Below the pieces are notes generated by a model. That model was given only the letters and a program-made list of their open reading frames with translations. It did no database searches and was not told the origin of the DNA. 55,014 nt of DNA from an uncultured SAR116 cluster alpha proteobacterium (GTDB lineage Bacteria; Pseudomonadota; Alphaproteobacteria; Puniceispirillales; Marisalimonadaceae), in contig CACBMD010000008.1 in the NCBI GenBank assembly GCA_902539895.1, positions 1 to 55,014 on the forward strand, in the 5' to 3' direction. Each line of letters starts with the position of its first letter. The stretch's first letter is position 1. This document shows, piece after piece, positions 1 through 10,007 of this stretch. A program made the position numbers and the translations under genes.

Positions 1-1
1 T

Positions 2-1693
2 TTATTTATTTTAGTAAATAACAAAAGTATTGCAGCTCCTGATGCTGGAAGTTTATTAAAACAAGAAGAAGAAATCTATAAATATTACAAAGATCCACTA
101 ATAAAACCTAAAAAGAAGCCAAAAAAAGAAAAGAAAAAGAAAGAAAGCTCTAATGTAAATAGGATTTTTGTAAAACAATTCAAATTTTTAGGTGATATAG
201 ACAAATTTAATATCGAATATCTTAATAATTTCCTCAAAAACTATACCAATAGAGAAAATACATTTGAAGAATTGAAAGACGCAGCATCTTTAATTCAGAA
301 TCTTTATTTAGAAAATGGATATTTTTTAGCTCAAGTATTTTTACCTGAACAAGAAATATCTGATCAAATTGTTATAATTGAGATTAATGAGGGTAAACTA
401 GACAAAAATAACCCATACATTGTTAAAAAAGATAATGTTCGTTTATATGATGACATTGCTTCTGATTATTTGAATGATGCTTTGGGTGGGGGGCTTAATT
501 CACAAAATTTAGAACGTGCATTATTAAACTTAAATAAATTACCTGGTTTAAGCGCAACTTCAACTATTCAAGCTGGAGATGAAAAAGGCACCTCAAAAAT
601 AGTAGTTAATTTAGTTGAAGACGATTTAATTAATGGATCTATATCATTTGATAATTATGGTAATCGTTACACAGGTAAACAAAGAACAAATATTTCTGTA
701 GATTTGAACAATCCATCTAATTTTGGGGATCAACTATCATTCCAAAAAATAGTTAATACATCTACAAATTATGATTTTTCTAAGATTTCTTATGAATTTC
801 CAATTTTGTACTCTGGATTGAAAAGTAAACTAACTTACAGTGAATTGGAATTTGAAATTGGAAAAGAGCTTCGAACAAGTCCTGTATCTTTAGGAGAGGC
901 ATCAACTAGCGGTATTAGTTTTTCTTACCCAATTGAACATACCGCCAATGATTCAATTTTTCTAAAAACAGAATTTGAAAGGAAAGAGATTTATAATGAA
1001 ACCTCAGGGTCTGTGACTAATGATAAAGTTATAGAAAACTTCAATATAGGATTAACATTTGAAAAAAGAGATATTTTTCTTAATGGTGACTTCTCCCTTT
1101 TTTCAATTGATAAAAGTTTCGGAGACCTGGATCTGTCCAAGGTTTCTGTCGATTTCAATAATGACCAAGCATCTTCAGGACCAAAAAGGCACGGATCATT
1201 TGATAAAACTTTGATTAATTTTTATTACTCGCAATGGATAAACGAAAATTTAAATTTTAAAACCTCCGTTTTAGCTCAATTTTCAAATAAAAATCTTGAT
1301 AGTTCTGAGCAATTATCACTCGGGGGTATTACTGGGGTAAGGGCTTATCCATCTGGGGAAGCATCAGGAGATCAGGGTTATAAGTTAACTGCAGAATTAC
1401 AAACAAATCTCTCTAAATTTTTAAATAATGATGTTTCAGCAACCTTGTTTTATGATTATGGGCGTATTCAACAATACAAAGATCCATCAAACATTACTCT
1501 TACTACACCAAACAAATACTCTTTATCTGGTTGGGGTGTAGCGTTTGACTTTAATCCAAATCAGGATTTCAGTTTAAGTCTTGTATTTTCCAAAACACTA
1601 GGAAGCAACGATGGAAAATCAAATACAGGGATGAATAGTGACGGCCGAGACGATGACTCAAGAGCGTGGTTGTTGCTTTCATATAAATTTTAA
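2..1693 (+). CDS. TpsB outer-membrane transporter of a two-partner secretion system (5' partial)
   Basis: ShlB/FhaC/HecB-type outer-membrane protein that exports the adhesin encoded 3 bases downstream. The frame is open from base 2, so the true start lies outside the window; an internal TTG at 272 gives a shorter reading frame but would remove most of the POTRA domain. Visible: the end of a hydrophobic leader (LFILVNNKSIAAPDAG), a lysine-rich linker (bases ~110-150), a POTRA_2-like domain (about residues 50-130, with VKQFKFLG and NGYFLAQVFLPEQ), then a long beta-barrel region. The VRAYPSGEASGDQG segment near residue 445 matches the conserved VRGY/F loop motif of TpsB and Omp85 proteins, and the chain ends in a C-terminal phenylalanine (LLSYKF), as barrel proteins do. 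Family call is firm; substrate is inferred from adjacency. Confidence 0.9.
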   Translation, partial: LFILVNNKSIAAPDAGSLLKQEEEIYKYYKDPLIKPKKKPKKEKKKKESSNVNRIFVKQFKFLGDIDKFNIEYLNNFLKNYTNRENTFEELKDAASLIQNLYLENGYFLAQVFLPEQEISDQIVIIEINEGKLDKNNPYIVKKDNVRLYDDIASDYLNDALGGGLNSQNLERALLNLNKLPGLSATSTIQAGDEKGTSKIVVNLVEDDLINGSISFDNYGNRYTGKQRTNISVDLNNPSNFGDQLSFQKIVNTSTNYDFSKISYEFPILYSGLKSKLTYSELEFEIGKELRTSPVSLGEASTSGISFSYPIEHTANDSIFLKTEFERKEIYNETSGSVTNDKVIENFNIGLTFEKRDIFLNGDFSLFSIDKSFGDLDLSKVSVDFNNDQASSGPKRHGSFDKTLINFYYSQWINENLNFKTSVLAQFSNKNLDSSEQLSLGGITGVRAYPSGEASGDQGYKLTAELQTNLSKFLNNDVSATLFYDYGRIQQYKDPSNITLTTPNKYSLSGWGVAFDFNPNQDFSLSLVFSKTLGSNDGKSNTGMNSDGRDDDSRAWLLLSYKF

Positions 1694-1696
1694 AAA

Positions 1697-4600
1697 ATGA
1701 GGAAATTTCCTAAAATAATCACTGGTGTTTTATTTTGGGGATTAGTGTGTGTACCAGTATCAGGGTTTGCAGAAAAAAACACCAATTTGCCTCAAAACCC
1801 TAATGTTGTTAGTGGATCTGCAAATTTTAACAAAGATGGTAATAAGCTAACTATTAATCAAAATAGCGATAAATTAATCACAAATTGGTCATCATTTAAC
1901 ATTGGAAAGGAAAATAAAGTTGAGTTCAAACAACCAAATATCACTTCGACAGCCCTAAACAGGGTTAATTCTAATGATCCAACTCATATCTACGGAAGTT
2001 TAAAGTCTAATGGCAAAATAATTCTTATTAATCCAAACGGAGTTTTATTCAAAGATGGGGCTAGAGTTGACGTGGGATCTATCATCGCATCAACTTTGAA
2101 TTTAAAAGATAAGGATTTTATTGACGATAAATATGTCTTTGAAAAAAATGGATTTTCTGGGGTTGTTAACAATCAAGGAGACATAAAAGCTCTTGAAGGA
2201 GGCACGATTGCAATTATTGCTCCACAGGTTGAAAACAAAGGAGAAATTGAAACTAAAAATGGGACAGTAGCCCTTATTTCCGGTGAAAAAGTTAAGTTAA
2301 GTTTAAACGGAAATAGTTTAATTCAATATTCAATTGAAAGAGGTGTATTAAATGCGTTAATTGATAATAAACAAGCACTTAAAGTCGATGATGGAACGAT
2401 AATTTTATCAGCTAGAGGGGTTAAAGAAGTTAAAAATGCAGTCATAAAAAACTCTGGATCTTTAAGAGCTGACGGTATTACAAAAAAAGGCGGGAAAATA
2501 TACCTTTCTGCAAGCAATGGAAAGGTATTAAATTCTGGTGTAATTGCAGCTAATTCTCAACAAAACCAAGGCGGTTCTATAAGAGTAACAGCCGAAAATA
2601 TACAAATTGATGAGAACTCAAAAATTTCAACCGTTGGAAAGAAGTCTGGTGGATTAATTGAGATTGGTGGAAGCTGGCAGAACGGTAATAAAGACGTTTT
2701 CCAAGCAACCAAAACAACAATTGCTGAAGGTACAATACTTGACGCTTCAGCTTTTGATATGGGTGATGGTGGTGAAATAGTTGTTTGGTCTAATATCCAT
2801 AATTCAAATTCAAAAACAACAGTAAAAGGGACCTTGAAAGCAGAAGGCGGCAAAATAAAAGGAAATGGAGGCAGAATTGAAACTTCAGGACGTACTCTTG
2901 ATATAGATGATATAACTATCTCAACAAAATCAACCGATGGTGTAGATGGTCAGTGGTTAATTGACCCATATAATATTACAATTAACTCGGGAAGTGACAC
3001 AAATATCTCTGGGTCTTTTTCAGCTTCTGATAATGATGCAGTTATAAACGTTGGAACTTTAGAAACCGCACTTTCATCGAGCAATGTAACTGTAACTACT
3101 GCTGGTGGAGGATTTCAAAGTGGCGATATAACTGTTGATGCTTCAATCACTTCAAGTAGTTCTAATGATTTAACCTTAGACGCTGACAGACATATTTACA
3201 TAAATCAAAATATAACAAGATCTGGCACTGGAGGCCTGATTTTAGAACCTGATTCAAATAATGTTTATGGATCTGGGACAATAAATTTAGCCGCAGGAAG
3301 TAGTATTACAACGTCTACTGGCGCGACTGTTGAGCCGAATATTAATTTAAGTAGCACAGGTGATGTTAATTTTACTGGAAGTGGAACCTCAACTTACTCA
3401 GGATCTATATCTGGATCAGGAAATTTAAATAAAACTGGAAGTGGAACTGTTATTTTAAGTGGGTCTAACTCTTATACTGGATCAACTAAAGTAGGTGCTG
3501 GAACTTTGAGAGTTAGTAGCACAAATTCTGTGCCATCTAACAATACTTTGGTTTCATCTGGAGGAACCTATAACGTAAATAGTAGTGTAGAAATAGCCGG
3601 ATTATCTGGTAGCGGTGGTATATCAATTTCATCTGGCAGAACTCTAACATTAAATAATAGTTCCAATGAAACTTTTAGTGGAATTATCTCTGGTACTGGA
3701 GGATTTACAAAAAATGGTTCAGGATCTTTTACTTTATTGAATAATAATACTTACACTGGGGCAACGACAATCTCAGGAGGTGAACTAACTGCTAAAGGAT
3801 TGCTTGGAAATACAAATATTTCATTAGCTTTAGGTACTATTTTAGATTTTGACGCTGGCGATGATACGATTGGAGCTATTTCTGGTTCTGGCTTTATTAA
3901 TATTCCTTCTGGAACAACGATAACCTCAAGTGCATCAAGTGGTAACAACACTACTTTTTCAGGTGATTTATCGGGTGATGGTAATTTTATTAAGGCTGGA
4001 AGTTATACTCTTACATTATCAGGCACTAATTCTATTACAGGAACAAAAACAATTAATGGTGGAACACTAAGTATCAGTTCTGATGATAATTTAGGTGCTG
4101 TTCCAGGGTCTGTTCAATCTAGTCATCTTGTTTTCGGTGGTGGAACTCTTCAAACCACAGCAGGATTTACACTTAATTCTAATCGTGGAATTAATTTAAG
4201 TGGAAATGGAACGATTAATACTAACTCTTCTACACAACTTGACTATGGTGGACAAATTCAGGGCTCTGGAAGTCTGACAAAGGATGGGGCTGGAACTTTA
4301 TTGCTTAGTGCTGCAAACAATTTTTCAGGAAATTTAAATATAGATGGTGGAACATTAAGCGCAAGCGCAGTTAATCAATTGGGAAGTACAACAGGTTCTA
4401 ATACAATTACTTTTGATGGTGGAACCCTGTTAGCAACCTCTGATTTTACTCTTGATACCAATAGAGGCATATCTCTAGACGGCAATGGTACATTTAATGT
4501 TGATGACGGAGTAACCCTAGATTACGCAGGAGTTATATCTGGATCAGGTGCATTGACAAAATCCGGAACAGGAAAATTCCTACTAAGTGGTGCTAACACT

Positions 4601-6589
4601 TATTCTGGTAATACAAACATTACTGCTGGTACTTTGCAAATTACTGGTACTTTAGCAGATACGACTGATGTTGTGGTAAGTTCTGGTGCTACATACGATG
4701 TTGATGAAGATGACACTATTCAATCTCTTCATGGAGCTGGAAATATTGATATTGCAAGCGTTAAAACACTTCAAACTGGAGATACCAACGATAAAATCAT
4801 ATCCGGTATTATTAGCGGTGCAGGATCATTAGTTAAACTAGGAACTGGAAAACTTACATTATCTGGAACTAATACCAATACTGGTTCTGTAGAAATAAAA
4901 GCTGGAACTTTAAGCATCTCAACCGATAGAAATTTAGGAGCCGTTCCAGGCTCAGTTGTTGCCGATAGCATAATTTTGAATGGTGGAACGTTACAATCTA
5001 CAGGAACAACATCATTAGACAGCAATCGAGGCGTTACAATATCTGCATCTAGTACTGTTGAAGTAGTTGGATCAACTACAAATCTAACCTTTTCAGGCGT
5101 AATTACTGGTGGTGCTGGTGCAAATCTCTCTAAGACTGAGGCAGGTACGCTTACCTTAGATGGCGTAAATACTTACGCTGGATCAACTGCAATTAATGCC
5201 GGTACTTTAAGCATTCGTGCAGATAGCGGGTTAGGAGCAGTACCTGGATCAACAACATCAGATCATTTAACAATAAATGGCGGTACTTTACAAACTACCA
5301 CCAATGTAAACCTTGAAACAAATAGAGGTATAACGTTAGGTGCAAGTGGCGGAACAATTAAGACAGATGGAGATGAGAATACACGAATTCGATATATGGG
5401 GGTGATTGCCGGATCATCGAACTTAACTAAAACTGGTGTCGGTAAATTATGGTTGTTTTTAGGAAATCATACATACAGTGGAGATACTACTATTTCGAAC
5501 GGAACCCTAAGCGTTTATGGCACATTAGCTGACACAACTAATGTGAGTGTGGCTAGTGGAGCAACCTATGATGTTGATATTACAGACACTATCAATTCAT
5601 TGAGTGGAGCAGGAAATGTTGAACTCTCTAGTGGTGTTACACTAACAACAGGAGATTCAGGAACTTATGAAATTTCTGGTGTAATTAGTGGTGCTGGCAA
5701 TCTTGTTAAGGCAGGTTCTGGAACTTTGCGTCTTACAGGGATAAACACTTACACTGGAACCACAACAATTAATGCTGGTGATTTAAGAATATATGCTGAC
5801 AGTGGTTTAGGAGCGGCGCCAGGGACAGCTACTCCAAGTCATCTGACAATTAATGGAGGTTCGTTGTTAGCTTTAGATGGTGAATACTCAATTAACTCAA
5901 ATAGAGGAATTGCTCTTGGTCCTAATCATGGAACAATTAAAGTTAATTCCGGGAATAAGGTAACTTATGGAGGAATAATTGCTGGATCTAATAATTTAAC
6001 TAAAGACTGGAGTGGAACTCTTGTTCTTTCTGGTAGTAATACATACTCAGGAACTACCACGATTACAAGTGGTACAGTAAGCATTTCATCAAGTGATAAT
6101 CTAGGCCCAAACCCTGGTTCGTTAGATGCAGATAATATTATTTTAAATGGAGGCACACTAAAAGCTACAACTTCATTCACTTTAGGGAACAAGAAAGGTA
6201 TAACTCTTAATTCGGCAAGCACGATAGAAGTAGATGGGTCATCAAGTATTTTAACCTATCCAGGTACAATTACTGGAAGTTATGGATATTTTAAAACAGG
6301 AGCCGGCACTTTACTATTGTCTGGAACCAACACCTATACTGGTTATACGAATATAGATGTTGGTAAAGTTCAGGTTACAGGAACTTTGTCTTCTAGTACT
6401 TCTGTGGATAATGAGGGTATATTTGATGTTGATTCATCAAACACGGTTGCGTCTGTCTTTGGTTCGGGGAATGTTGAGCTTGCAAGCGGCATAACTTTAA
6501 CAACTGTTTTACCTTCATTGAGATCTAAATTTGAATTCCAAAATTTCTGCATTTTTTCATTATTTGTTTTTATTTTAACAGAATTATAA
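1697..6589 (+). CDS. TpsA large secreted adhesin / filamentous haemagglutinin-like, 3' end lost at a junction
   Basis: Predicted secreted adhesin exported by the TpsB just upstream. Residues 1-25 are a signal peptide ending VSGFA. About residues 30-160 form the TPS (haemagglutination activity) domain, with INQNSDKLITNWSSFNIG, the ALNRV segment and the NPNGVLF motif. A QWLIDPYNITI motif sits near residue 418. From about residue 570 to 1,540 there are about eleven autotransporter-associated beta-strand repeats of the form GSGxLxKxGxGTLxLSGxNTYTGxTxIxxGTL, many followed by a DNLGAVPGS segment. The last repeat breaks after ASGITLTT (near base 6,505). The remaining ~28 residues, including a hydrophobic stretch, are antisense to the formate dehydrogenase gene and are not adhesin. 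The natural C terminus is therefore missing. Confidence 0.88.
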   Translation: MRKFPKIITGVLFWGLVCVPVSGFAEKNTNLPQNPNVVSGSANFNKDGNKLTINQNSDKLITNWSSFNIGKENKVEFKQPNITSTALNRVNSNDPTHIYGSLKSNGKIILINPNGVLFKDGARVDVGSIIASTLNLKDKDFIDDKYVFEKNGFSGVVNNQGDIKALEGGTIAIIAPQVENKGEIETKNGTVALISGEKVKLSLNGNSLIQYSIERGVLNALIDNKQALKVDDGTIILSARGVKEVKNAVIKNSGSLRADGITKKGGKIYLSASNGKVLNSGVIAANSQQNQGGSIRVTAENIQIDENSKISTVGKKSGGLIEIGGSWQNGNKDVFQATKTTIAEGTILDASAFDMGDGGEIVVWSNIHNSNSKTTVKGTLKAEGGKIKGNGGRIETSGRTLDIDDITISTKSTDGVDGQWLIDPYNITINSGSDTNISGSFSASDNDAVINVGTLETALSSSNVTVTTAGGGFQSGDITVDASITSSSSNDLTLDADRHIYINQNITRSGTGGLILEPDSNNVYGSGTINLAAGSSITTSTGATVEPNINLSSTGDVNFTGSGTSTYSGSISGSGNLNKTGSGTVILSGSNSYTGSTKVGAGTLRVSSTNSVPSNNTLVSSGGTYNVNSSVEIAGLSGSGGISISSGRTLTLNNSSNETFSGIISGTGGFTKNGSGSFTLLNNNTYTGATTISGGELTAKGLLGNTNISLALGTILDFDAGDDTIGAISGSGFINIPSGTTITSSASSGNNTTFSGDLSGDGNFIKAGSYTLTLSGTNSITGTKTINGGTLSISSDDNLGAVPGSVQSSHLVFGGGTLQTTAGFTLNSNRGINLSGNGTINTNSSTQLDYGGQIQGSGSLTKDGAGTLLLSAANNFSGNLNIDGGTLSASAVNQLGSTTGSNTITFDGGTLLATSDFTLDTNRGISLDGNGTFNVDDGVTLDYAGVISGSGALTKSGTGKFLLSGANTYSGNTNITAGTLQITGTLADTTDVVVSSGATYDVDEDDTIQSLHGAGNIDIASVKTLQTGDTNDKIISGIISGAGSLVKLGTGKLTLSGTNTNTGSVEIKAGTLSISTDRNLGAVPGSVVADSIILNGGTLQSTGTTSLDSNRGVTISASSTVEVVGSTTNLTFSGVITGGAGANLSKTEAGTLTLDGVNTYAGSTAINAGTLSIRADSGLGAVPGSTTSDHLTINGGTLQTTTNVNLETNRGITLGASGGTIKTDGDENTRIRYMGVIAGSSNLTKTGVGKLWLFLGNHTYSGDTTISNGTLSVYGTLADTTNVSVASGATYDVDITDTINSLSGAGNVELSSGVTLTTGDSGTYEISGVISGAGNLVKAGSGTLRLTGINTYTGTTTINAGDLRIYADSGLGAAPGTATPSHLTINGGSLLALDGEYSINSNRGIALGPNHGTIKVNSGNKVTYGGIIAGSNNLTKDWSGTLVLSGSNTYSGTTTITSGTVSISSSDNLGPNPGSLDADNIILNGGTLKATTSFTLGNKKGITLNSASTIEVDGSSSILTYPGTITGSYGYFKTGAGTLLLSGTNTYTGYTNIDVGKVQVTGTLSSSTSVDNEGIFDVDSSNTVASVFGSGNVELASGITLTTVLPSLRSKFEFQNFCIFSLFVFILTEL
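3405..6400 (+). repeat. Degenerate in-frame array of ~11 autotransporter beta-strand repeats within tpsA
   Basis: Repeating units, spaced unevenly at roughly 180-360 bases, encode the pattern SGxGxLxKxGxGTLxLSGxNTYTGxTTIxxGTLxI. At DNA level they share short words such as ggtactttaag and ggtggaac but are diverged, so they are old protein-level repeats rather than a recent tandem duplication. Six units carry the DNLG(A/P)xPGS or RNLGAVPGS extension (or a close variant), and several alternate with GTLADTTxVxVxSGATYDVD spacers, giving a higher-order alternation of two repeat types. The array is interrupted at the junction near base 6,505. Confidence 0.8.
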
Positions 6590-8349
6590 TCTGGATATGA
6601 CATAGGTATTAGCCCTGCATCAGAAGCTCCTTGTACATTATTTTGTCCTCTTAAAGGGTGCAAACCTGTGCCTGGTTTTCCTAAATGTCCTGTGATCAAC
6701 GCTAAATTTATTAATGAAAAAGCATTTTGAGTTCCATGCACATGTTGTGAAACACCCATTCCCCAAAAAATGATTGATGTTTTTGCTTTTGCATATATTC
6801 TAGCAACTTCTCTAATAATTTCTTTTCGTATTCCACATAATTTTTCCATTAAAACAGGATTAAATTTTTTTATCTCTTGTTCTAATTGTTCGAACCCTTC
6901 AGTATGAGTTTCTATATATTCTTTGTTTGTTAAATTCTCATTTATAATTGTAAAAATCATAGCATTTAACAAAGCTAAATCCTGCCCTGGATTAAATTGC
7001 AAATGATGTGTCGCATATCTTGAAAGGCTTTGCTTTCTTGGATCTAAAATAATTAATTTGGTCCCATTTTTGACTGCTTGTTTAAAATATGAAGCTGCAA
7101 CAGGATGATTTTGTTCAGGTCTTGCTCCGATTAAAATTATACACTCGCTATCTTTCACAGCTGTAAATGGTGCTGACACAGCTGCTGATCCAACTGATTG
7201 TAATAATGCAGCTACAGATGATGCATGACATAGTCTTGTACAATGATCTACATTGTTGGTCTTAAAGCCAGTCCTTATCAATTTTTGGAATATATATGCT
7301 TCTTCATTTGAACCTTTTGCTGATCCAAAACCTGCTAAAGAGTTTTTTTTATTACTTTTTAAAATTTCAGTAAATTTTCTAGATGCAAGATCTAATGCTT
7401 CTTCCCAAGAAGCTTTTCTAAAGTATTTATAAATATCTTTGTGATCAATTGATATATCCCAAGATTTTGATTTTTTGCTAATTCTAATTAAAGGGGTGGT
7501 TAATCTTAGTGGACTATTTATATAATCAAACCCAAAACGTCCTTTTACACATAATCTGTTTTCGTTAGCAGGACCATTTTGGCCATCAACAGCTACTATT
7601 TTATTATCCTTTACACTTACTAATGTCTGGCATCCGACACCACAAAAAGGACATAAACTCTTTATTTTCTTTTCAGGGAAAATTGTTTGATCATTATTTT
7701 TATCTAATAAAGAAGTTTCAATAAGAGCACCAGTTGGACAAGCTTGGACGCATTCACCACAACCAACACAACTGCTCTCACCTATTGGATTGTCCATATC
7801 AAAAACAGGATAGCTGTCAGCTCCCCTTCCAGACATTCCTAGCACATCATTTACCTGCACATCTCTACACGCTCTAATGCATAACCCACATTGTATGCAT
7901 GCATCTAAGGACACAGTCATTGCAGGGTGACTTTGATCTATATTTGGAACATAGTCTTTGTTTTTTTTTAAAAATCTAGATTTATTAATTTTTTTCTTGT
8001 TGAGTATATTCCAAAAATGGTTTCCCTGAAAATTTTTATATTTATTTTTAGGTTGATCTGATAGAAGCAATTCTAAGATTAAGTTTTGAGAATTTTCAAC
8101 TTTTGGAGTGTTAGTAAGGACTTTCATTCCCTGTGTTGGTTGTCTTATACATGAGGCTGTTAGTGTCTTTTCTCCCTGTATTTCTACAACACAAGCTCTG
8201 CAATTGCCGTCTGGTTTATAACCATTTTTATCACTGTGGCAAAGATGAGGAATTTCTATTCCTTCTCTTCTAGAAACATCCCAAATTGTTTCATTATTAT
8301 TAGCTTTAACTTTTCTATTATTAAGGAAAAATGAAATTTGATTATTCAT
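6370..8349 (-). CDS. NAD-dependent formate dehydrogenase alpha subunit, C-terminally truncated
   Basis: Molybdopterin oxidoreductase of the FdsA/FdhF type, which oxidises formate to CO2 and passes electrons to the FdhB subunit encoded upstream. Visible in order: an N-terminal [2Fe-2S] ferredoxin domain (cysteines about residues 37-69), two [4Fe-4S] motifs (CIQCGLCIRAC near 153 and CVGCGECVQAC near 195), a CPFCGVGC cluster motif near 236, and the active-site segment HCTRLCHASS near 371, where the second cysteine is the expected molybdenum ligand. Family members run to roughly 900-960 residues. Here homologous sequence stops after LNEGKTVV (about residue 615) and the last ~45 residues are antisense adhesin. 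The C-terminal part of the catalytic region and the dinucleotide-binding domain are missing, so as written the enzyme would be inactive. Start ATG overlaps the fdhB stop by 8 bases. Confidence 0.85.
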   Translation of the reverse strand: MNNQISFFLNNRKVKANNNETIWDVSRREGIEIPHLCHSDKNGYKPDGNCRACVVEIQGEKTLTASCIRQPTQGMKVLTNTPKVENSQNLILELLLSDQPKNKYKNFQGNHFWNILNKKKINKSRFLKKNKDYVPNIDQSHPAMTVSLDACIQCGLCIRACRDVQVNDVLGMSGRGADSYPVFDMDNPIGESSCVGCGECVQACPTGALIETSLLDKNNDQTIFPEKKIKSLCPFCGVGCQTLVSVKDNKIVAVDGQNGPANENRLCVKGRFGFDYINSPLRLTTPLIRISKKSKSWDISIDHKDIYKYFRKASWEEALDLASRKFTEILKSNKKNSLAGFGSAKGSNEEAYIFQKLIRTGFKTNNVDHCTRLCHASSVAALLQSVGSAAVSAPFTAVKDSECIILIGARPEQNHPVAASYFKQAVKNGTKLIILDPRKQSLSRYATHHLQFNPGQDLALLNAMIFTIINENLTNKEYIETHTEGFEQLEQEIKKFNPVLMEKLCGIRKEIIREVARIYAKAKTSIIFWGMGVSQHVHGTQNAFSLINLALITGHLGKPGTGLHPLRGQNNVQGASDAGLIPMSYPDYNSVKIKTNNEKMQKFWNSNLDLNEGKTVVKVMPLASSTFPEPKTDATVFDESTSNIPSLSTEVLEDKVPVT

Positions 8350-9994
8350 TTTTTAACTCTTCACTAAAGAAAGAAATACTTGATTTTATAGGATTTGTTG
8401 CTGCCTGACCTAACCCACAAATTGATGAACTCTCCATTACTTCGCACAAATCCTCAAGAAGAGAGATATCCCAATCTTTTTGTTTCATTATATTAACGGC
8501 TTTTTCACATCCTACCCTGCAAGGAGTACATTGACCACAGCTTTCAGATTTAAAAAATTCAATCATATTTAAAGCTACATCCTTTATTTTGTCTTTATCA
8601 GACAAAACAACAACAGCTGCAGAACCAATAAATGTGTTATATTTATCAAGAGTATCAAAATCTAATGGGACATCATTTATAGTTGCAGGTAAAAGACCAG
8701 AGGATGCCCCTCCAGGTTGGTAGGCTTTAAATTGATGACCTTCAATCATACCTCCAGAAACTTCAATTATATCTAAAATAGTAGAGCCTGAAGGAAGTAA
8801 ATATAAACCTGGATTTTTCACTCTCCCTGAAACTGAGTAACTTCTGAGTCCCATACAATTATTTTTATTAAAGTCTGTAAAAATCTCGGGGCCTTCTCTC
8901 ATTATTTTTGCTACCCAGTAAAGAGTTTCGATGTTATGAACTAATGTTGGTTTCCCAAAAATACCAGATTGACCAACGTATGGTGGCCTATGTCTGGGCA
9001 AACCCCTTTTACCCTCAATACTCTCAATCATAGCACTTTCCTCGCCACATATGTAGGCTCCAGCACCTCTTCTAAGATCAATATAATTTAAAGGAATAAT
9101 CTTTTCATTTTCTAGTTTTATAATTTCATCTTTTAAAATTTTTAAGACTGCAGGATATTCATCTCTTATATAAATAAAACATTTTTTAGCATTAATAGAA
9201 GTTGCTGCCATCAACATACCTTCTAAAAACATGTGAGGTTCTGTTTCAAGATAATATTTATCTTTAAATGTTCCAGGCTCTCCTTCATCACCATTAACTG
9301 CTAAATATCTAGGTCCCTTTTCATTAGAAACCAGTTTCCATTTTTTTGCTGTTCTAAAACCTGCGCCTCCAAGGCCTCTTAAATCAGCCTTAATAATATT
9401 ATCATACCAAATATCTTTCCTATCTTTGATTTCTCTAAGTTTCTGATATCCACCTTTATTAATATAATCATAAAAAGATTGATAATTTGGTATTATTGGA
9501 TCTCTCCATTTTTTTTCAATTGCTTCAATAACTTTTTCCAGGTTTGCATTTTCAACATGAAAATGACCTATCTCTAATGCTGGAGCAAAGGCACAGCGTC
9601 CCATACAAGGAGCATCTAGAACTCTAATATCTTGATCTTGAAATATTTTAATTATTTTGTTTTTTAATGTTGTAGAACCATTAATTTGACAAGATAAAGA
9701 ATTACATACTCTTATGGTTGTTTTAGGAGGAGGAATATCTCCTTCTTTAACTATGTCAAAATGGGCATAAAAAGATGCTACTTCATATACCTCAACTTTA
9801 CTTAATTTTAAAATTTTAGCTAAAAGAGCTAAATTTTTTTCCGATAAAAAACCAAAGTAGTCTTGGATTTTATGTAAATGTTCAATTAATAAATCACGTC
9901 TTAAATCTAATGGTGATAAAATTTTTTCAAGTAAAATTTGATCTTCCGCTAGAGTATCACTTTTAAAATCGTTATTGAATTTATCTTCTGACAT
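8342..9994 (-). CDS. Formate dehydrogenase beta subunit, fused NuoE-NuoF type (FdsG-FdsB)
   Basis: Diaphorase subunit that carries electrons from the alpha subunit to NAD+. Residues ~1-165 are a NuoE/FdsG-like thioredoxin-fold [2Fe-2S] domain with cysteines in RVCNSLSCQ (~98) and CMGRCAFAPAL (~132). Residues ~175-550 are NuoF/FdsB-like: RGLGGAGFRTAKKW (~206) for FMN binding, NGDEGEPGTFKD for NADH, and the [4Fe-4S] motif ESCGQCTPCRVGC (~488) with SSICGLGQAA near the C terminus. The two parts are separate proteins in enzymes such as that of Cupriavidus, but fused forms are known. It lies 13 bases after dgoA and overlaps fdhA by 8 bases, so an operon is likely. All cluster ligands I can identify are present. 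Confidence 0.9.
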   Translation of the reverse strand: MSEDKFNNDFKSDTLAEDQILLEKILSPLDLRRDLLIEHLHKIQDYFGFLSEKNLALLAKILKLSKVEVYEVASFYAHFDIVKEGDIPPPKTTIRVCNSLSCQINGSTTLKNKIIKIFQDQDIRVLDAPCMGRCAFAPALEIGHFHVENANLEKVIEAIEKKWRDPIIPNYQSFYDYINKGGYQKLREIKDRKDIWYDNIIKADLRGLGGAGFRTAKKWKLVSNEKGPRYLAVNGDEGEPGTFKDKYYLETEPHMFLEGMLMAATSINAKKCFIYIRDEYPAVLKILKDEIIKLENEKIIPLNYIDLRRGAGAYICGEESAMIESIEGKRGLPRHRPPYVGQSGIFGKPTLVHNIETLYWVAKIMREGPEIFTDFNKNNCMGLRSYSVSGRVKNPGLYLLPSGSTILDIIEVSGGMIEGHQFKAYQPGGASSGLLPATINDVPLDFDTLDKYNTFIGSAAVVVLSDKDKIKDVALNMIEFFKSESCGQCTPCRVGCEKAVNIMKQKDWDISLLEDLCEVMESSSICGLGQAATNPIKSSISFFSEELKNE

Positions 9995-10007
9995 TACAAA
10001 ACTTTAT

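Noticed and set aside
1990-6222. Minus-strand open frames within the adhesin gene
   Set aside because: They are antisense to a clearly coding repeat protein, have Pro/Val/Ser-rich low-information translations, and recur with the repeats.
3405-6400. Possible CRISPR or tandem DNA repeat array
   Set aside because: The periodicity is uneven, the units are in frame and diverged at DNA level, and they encode beta-strand repeats.
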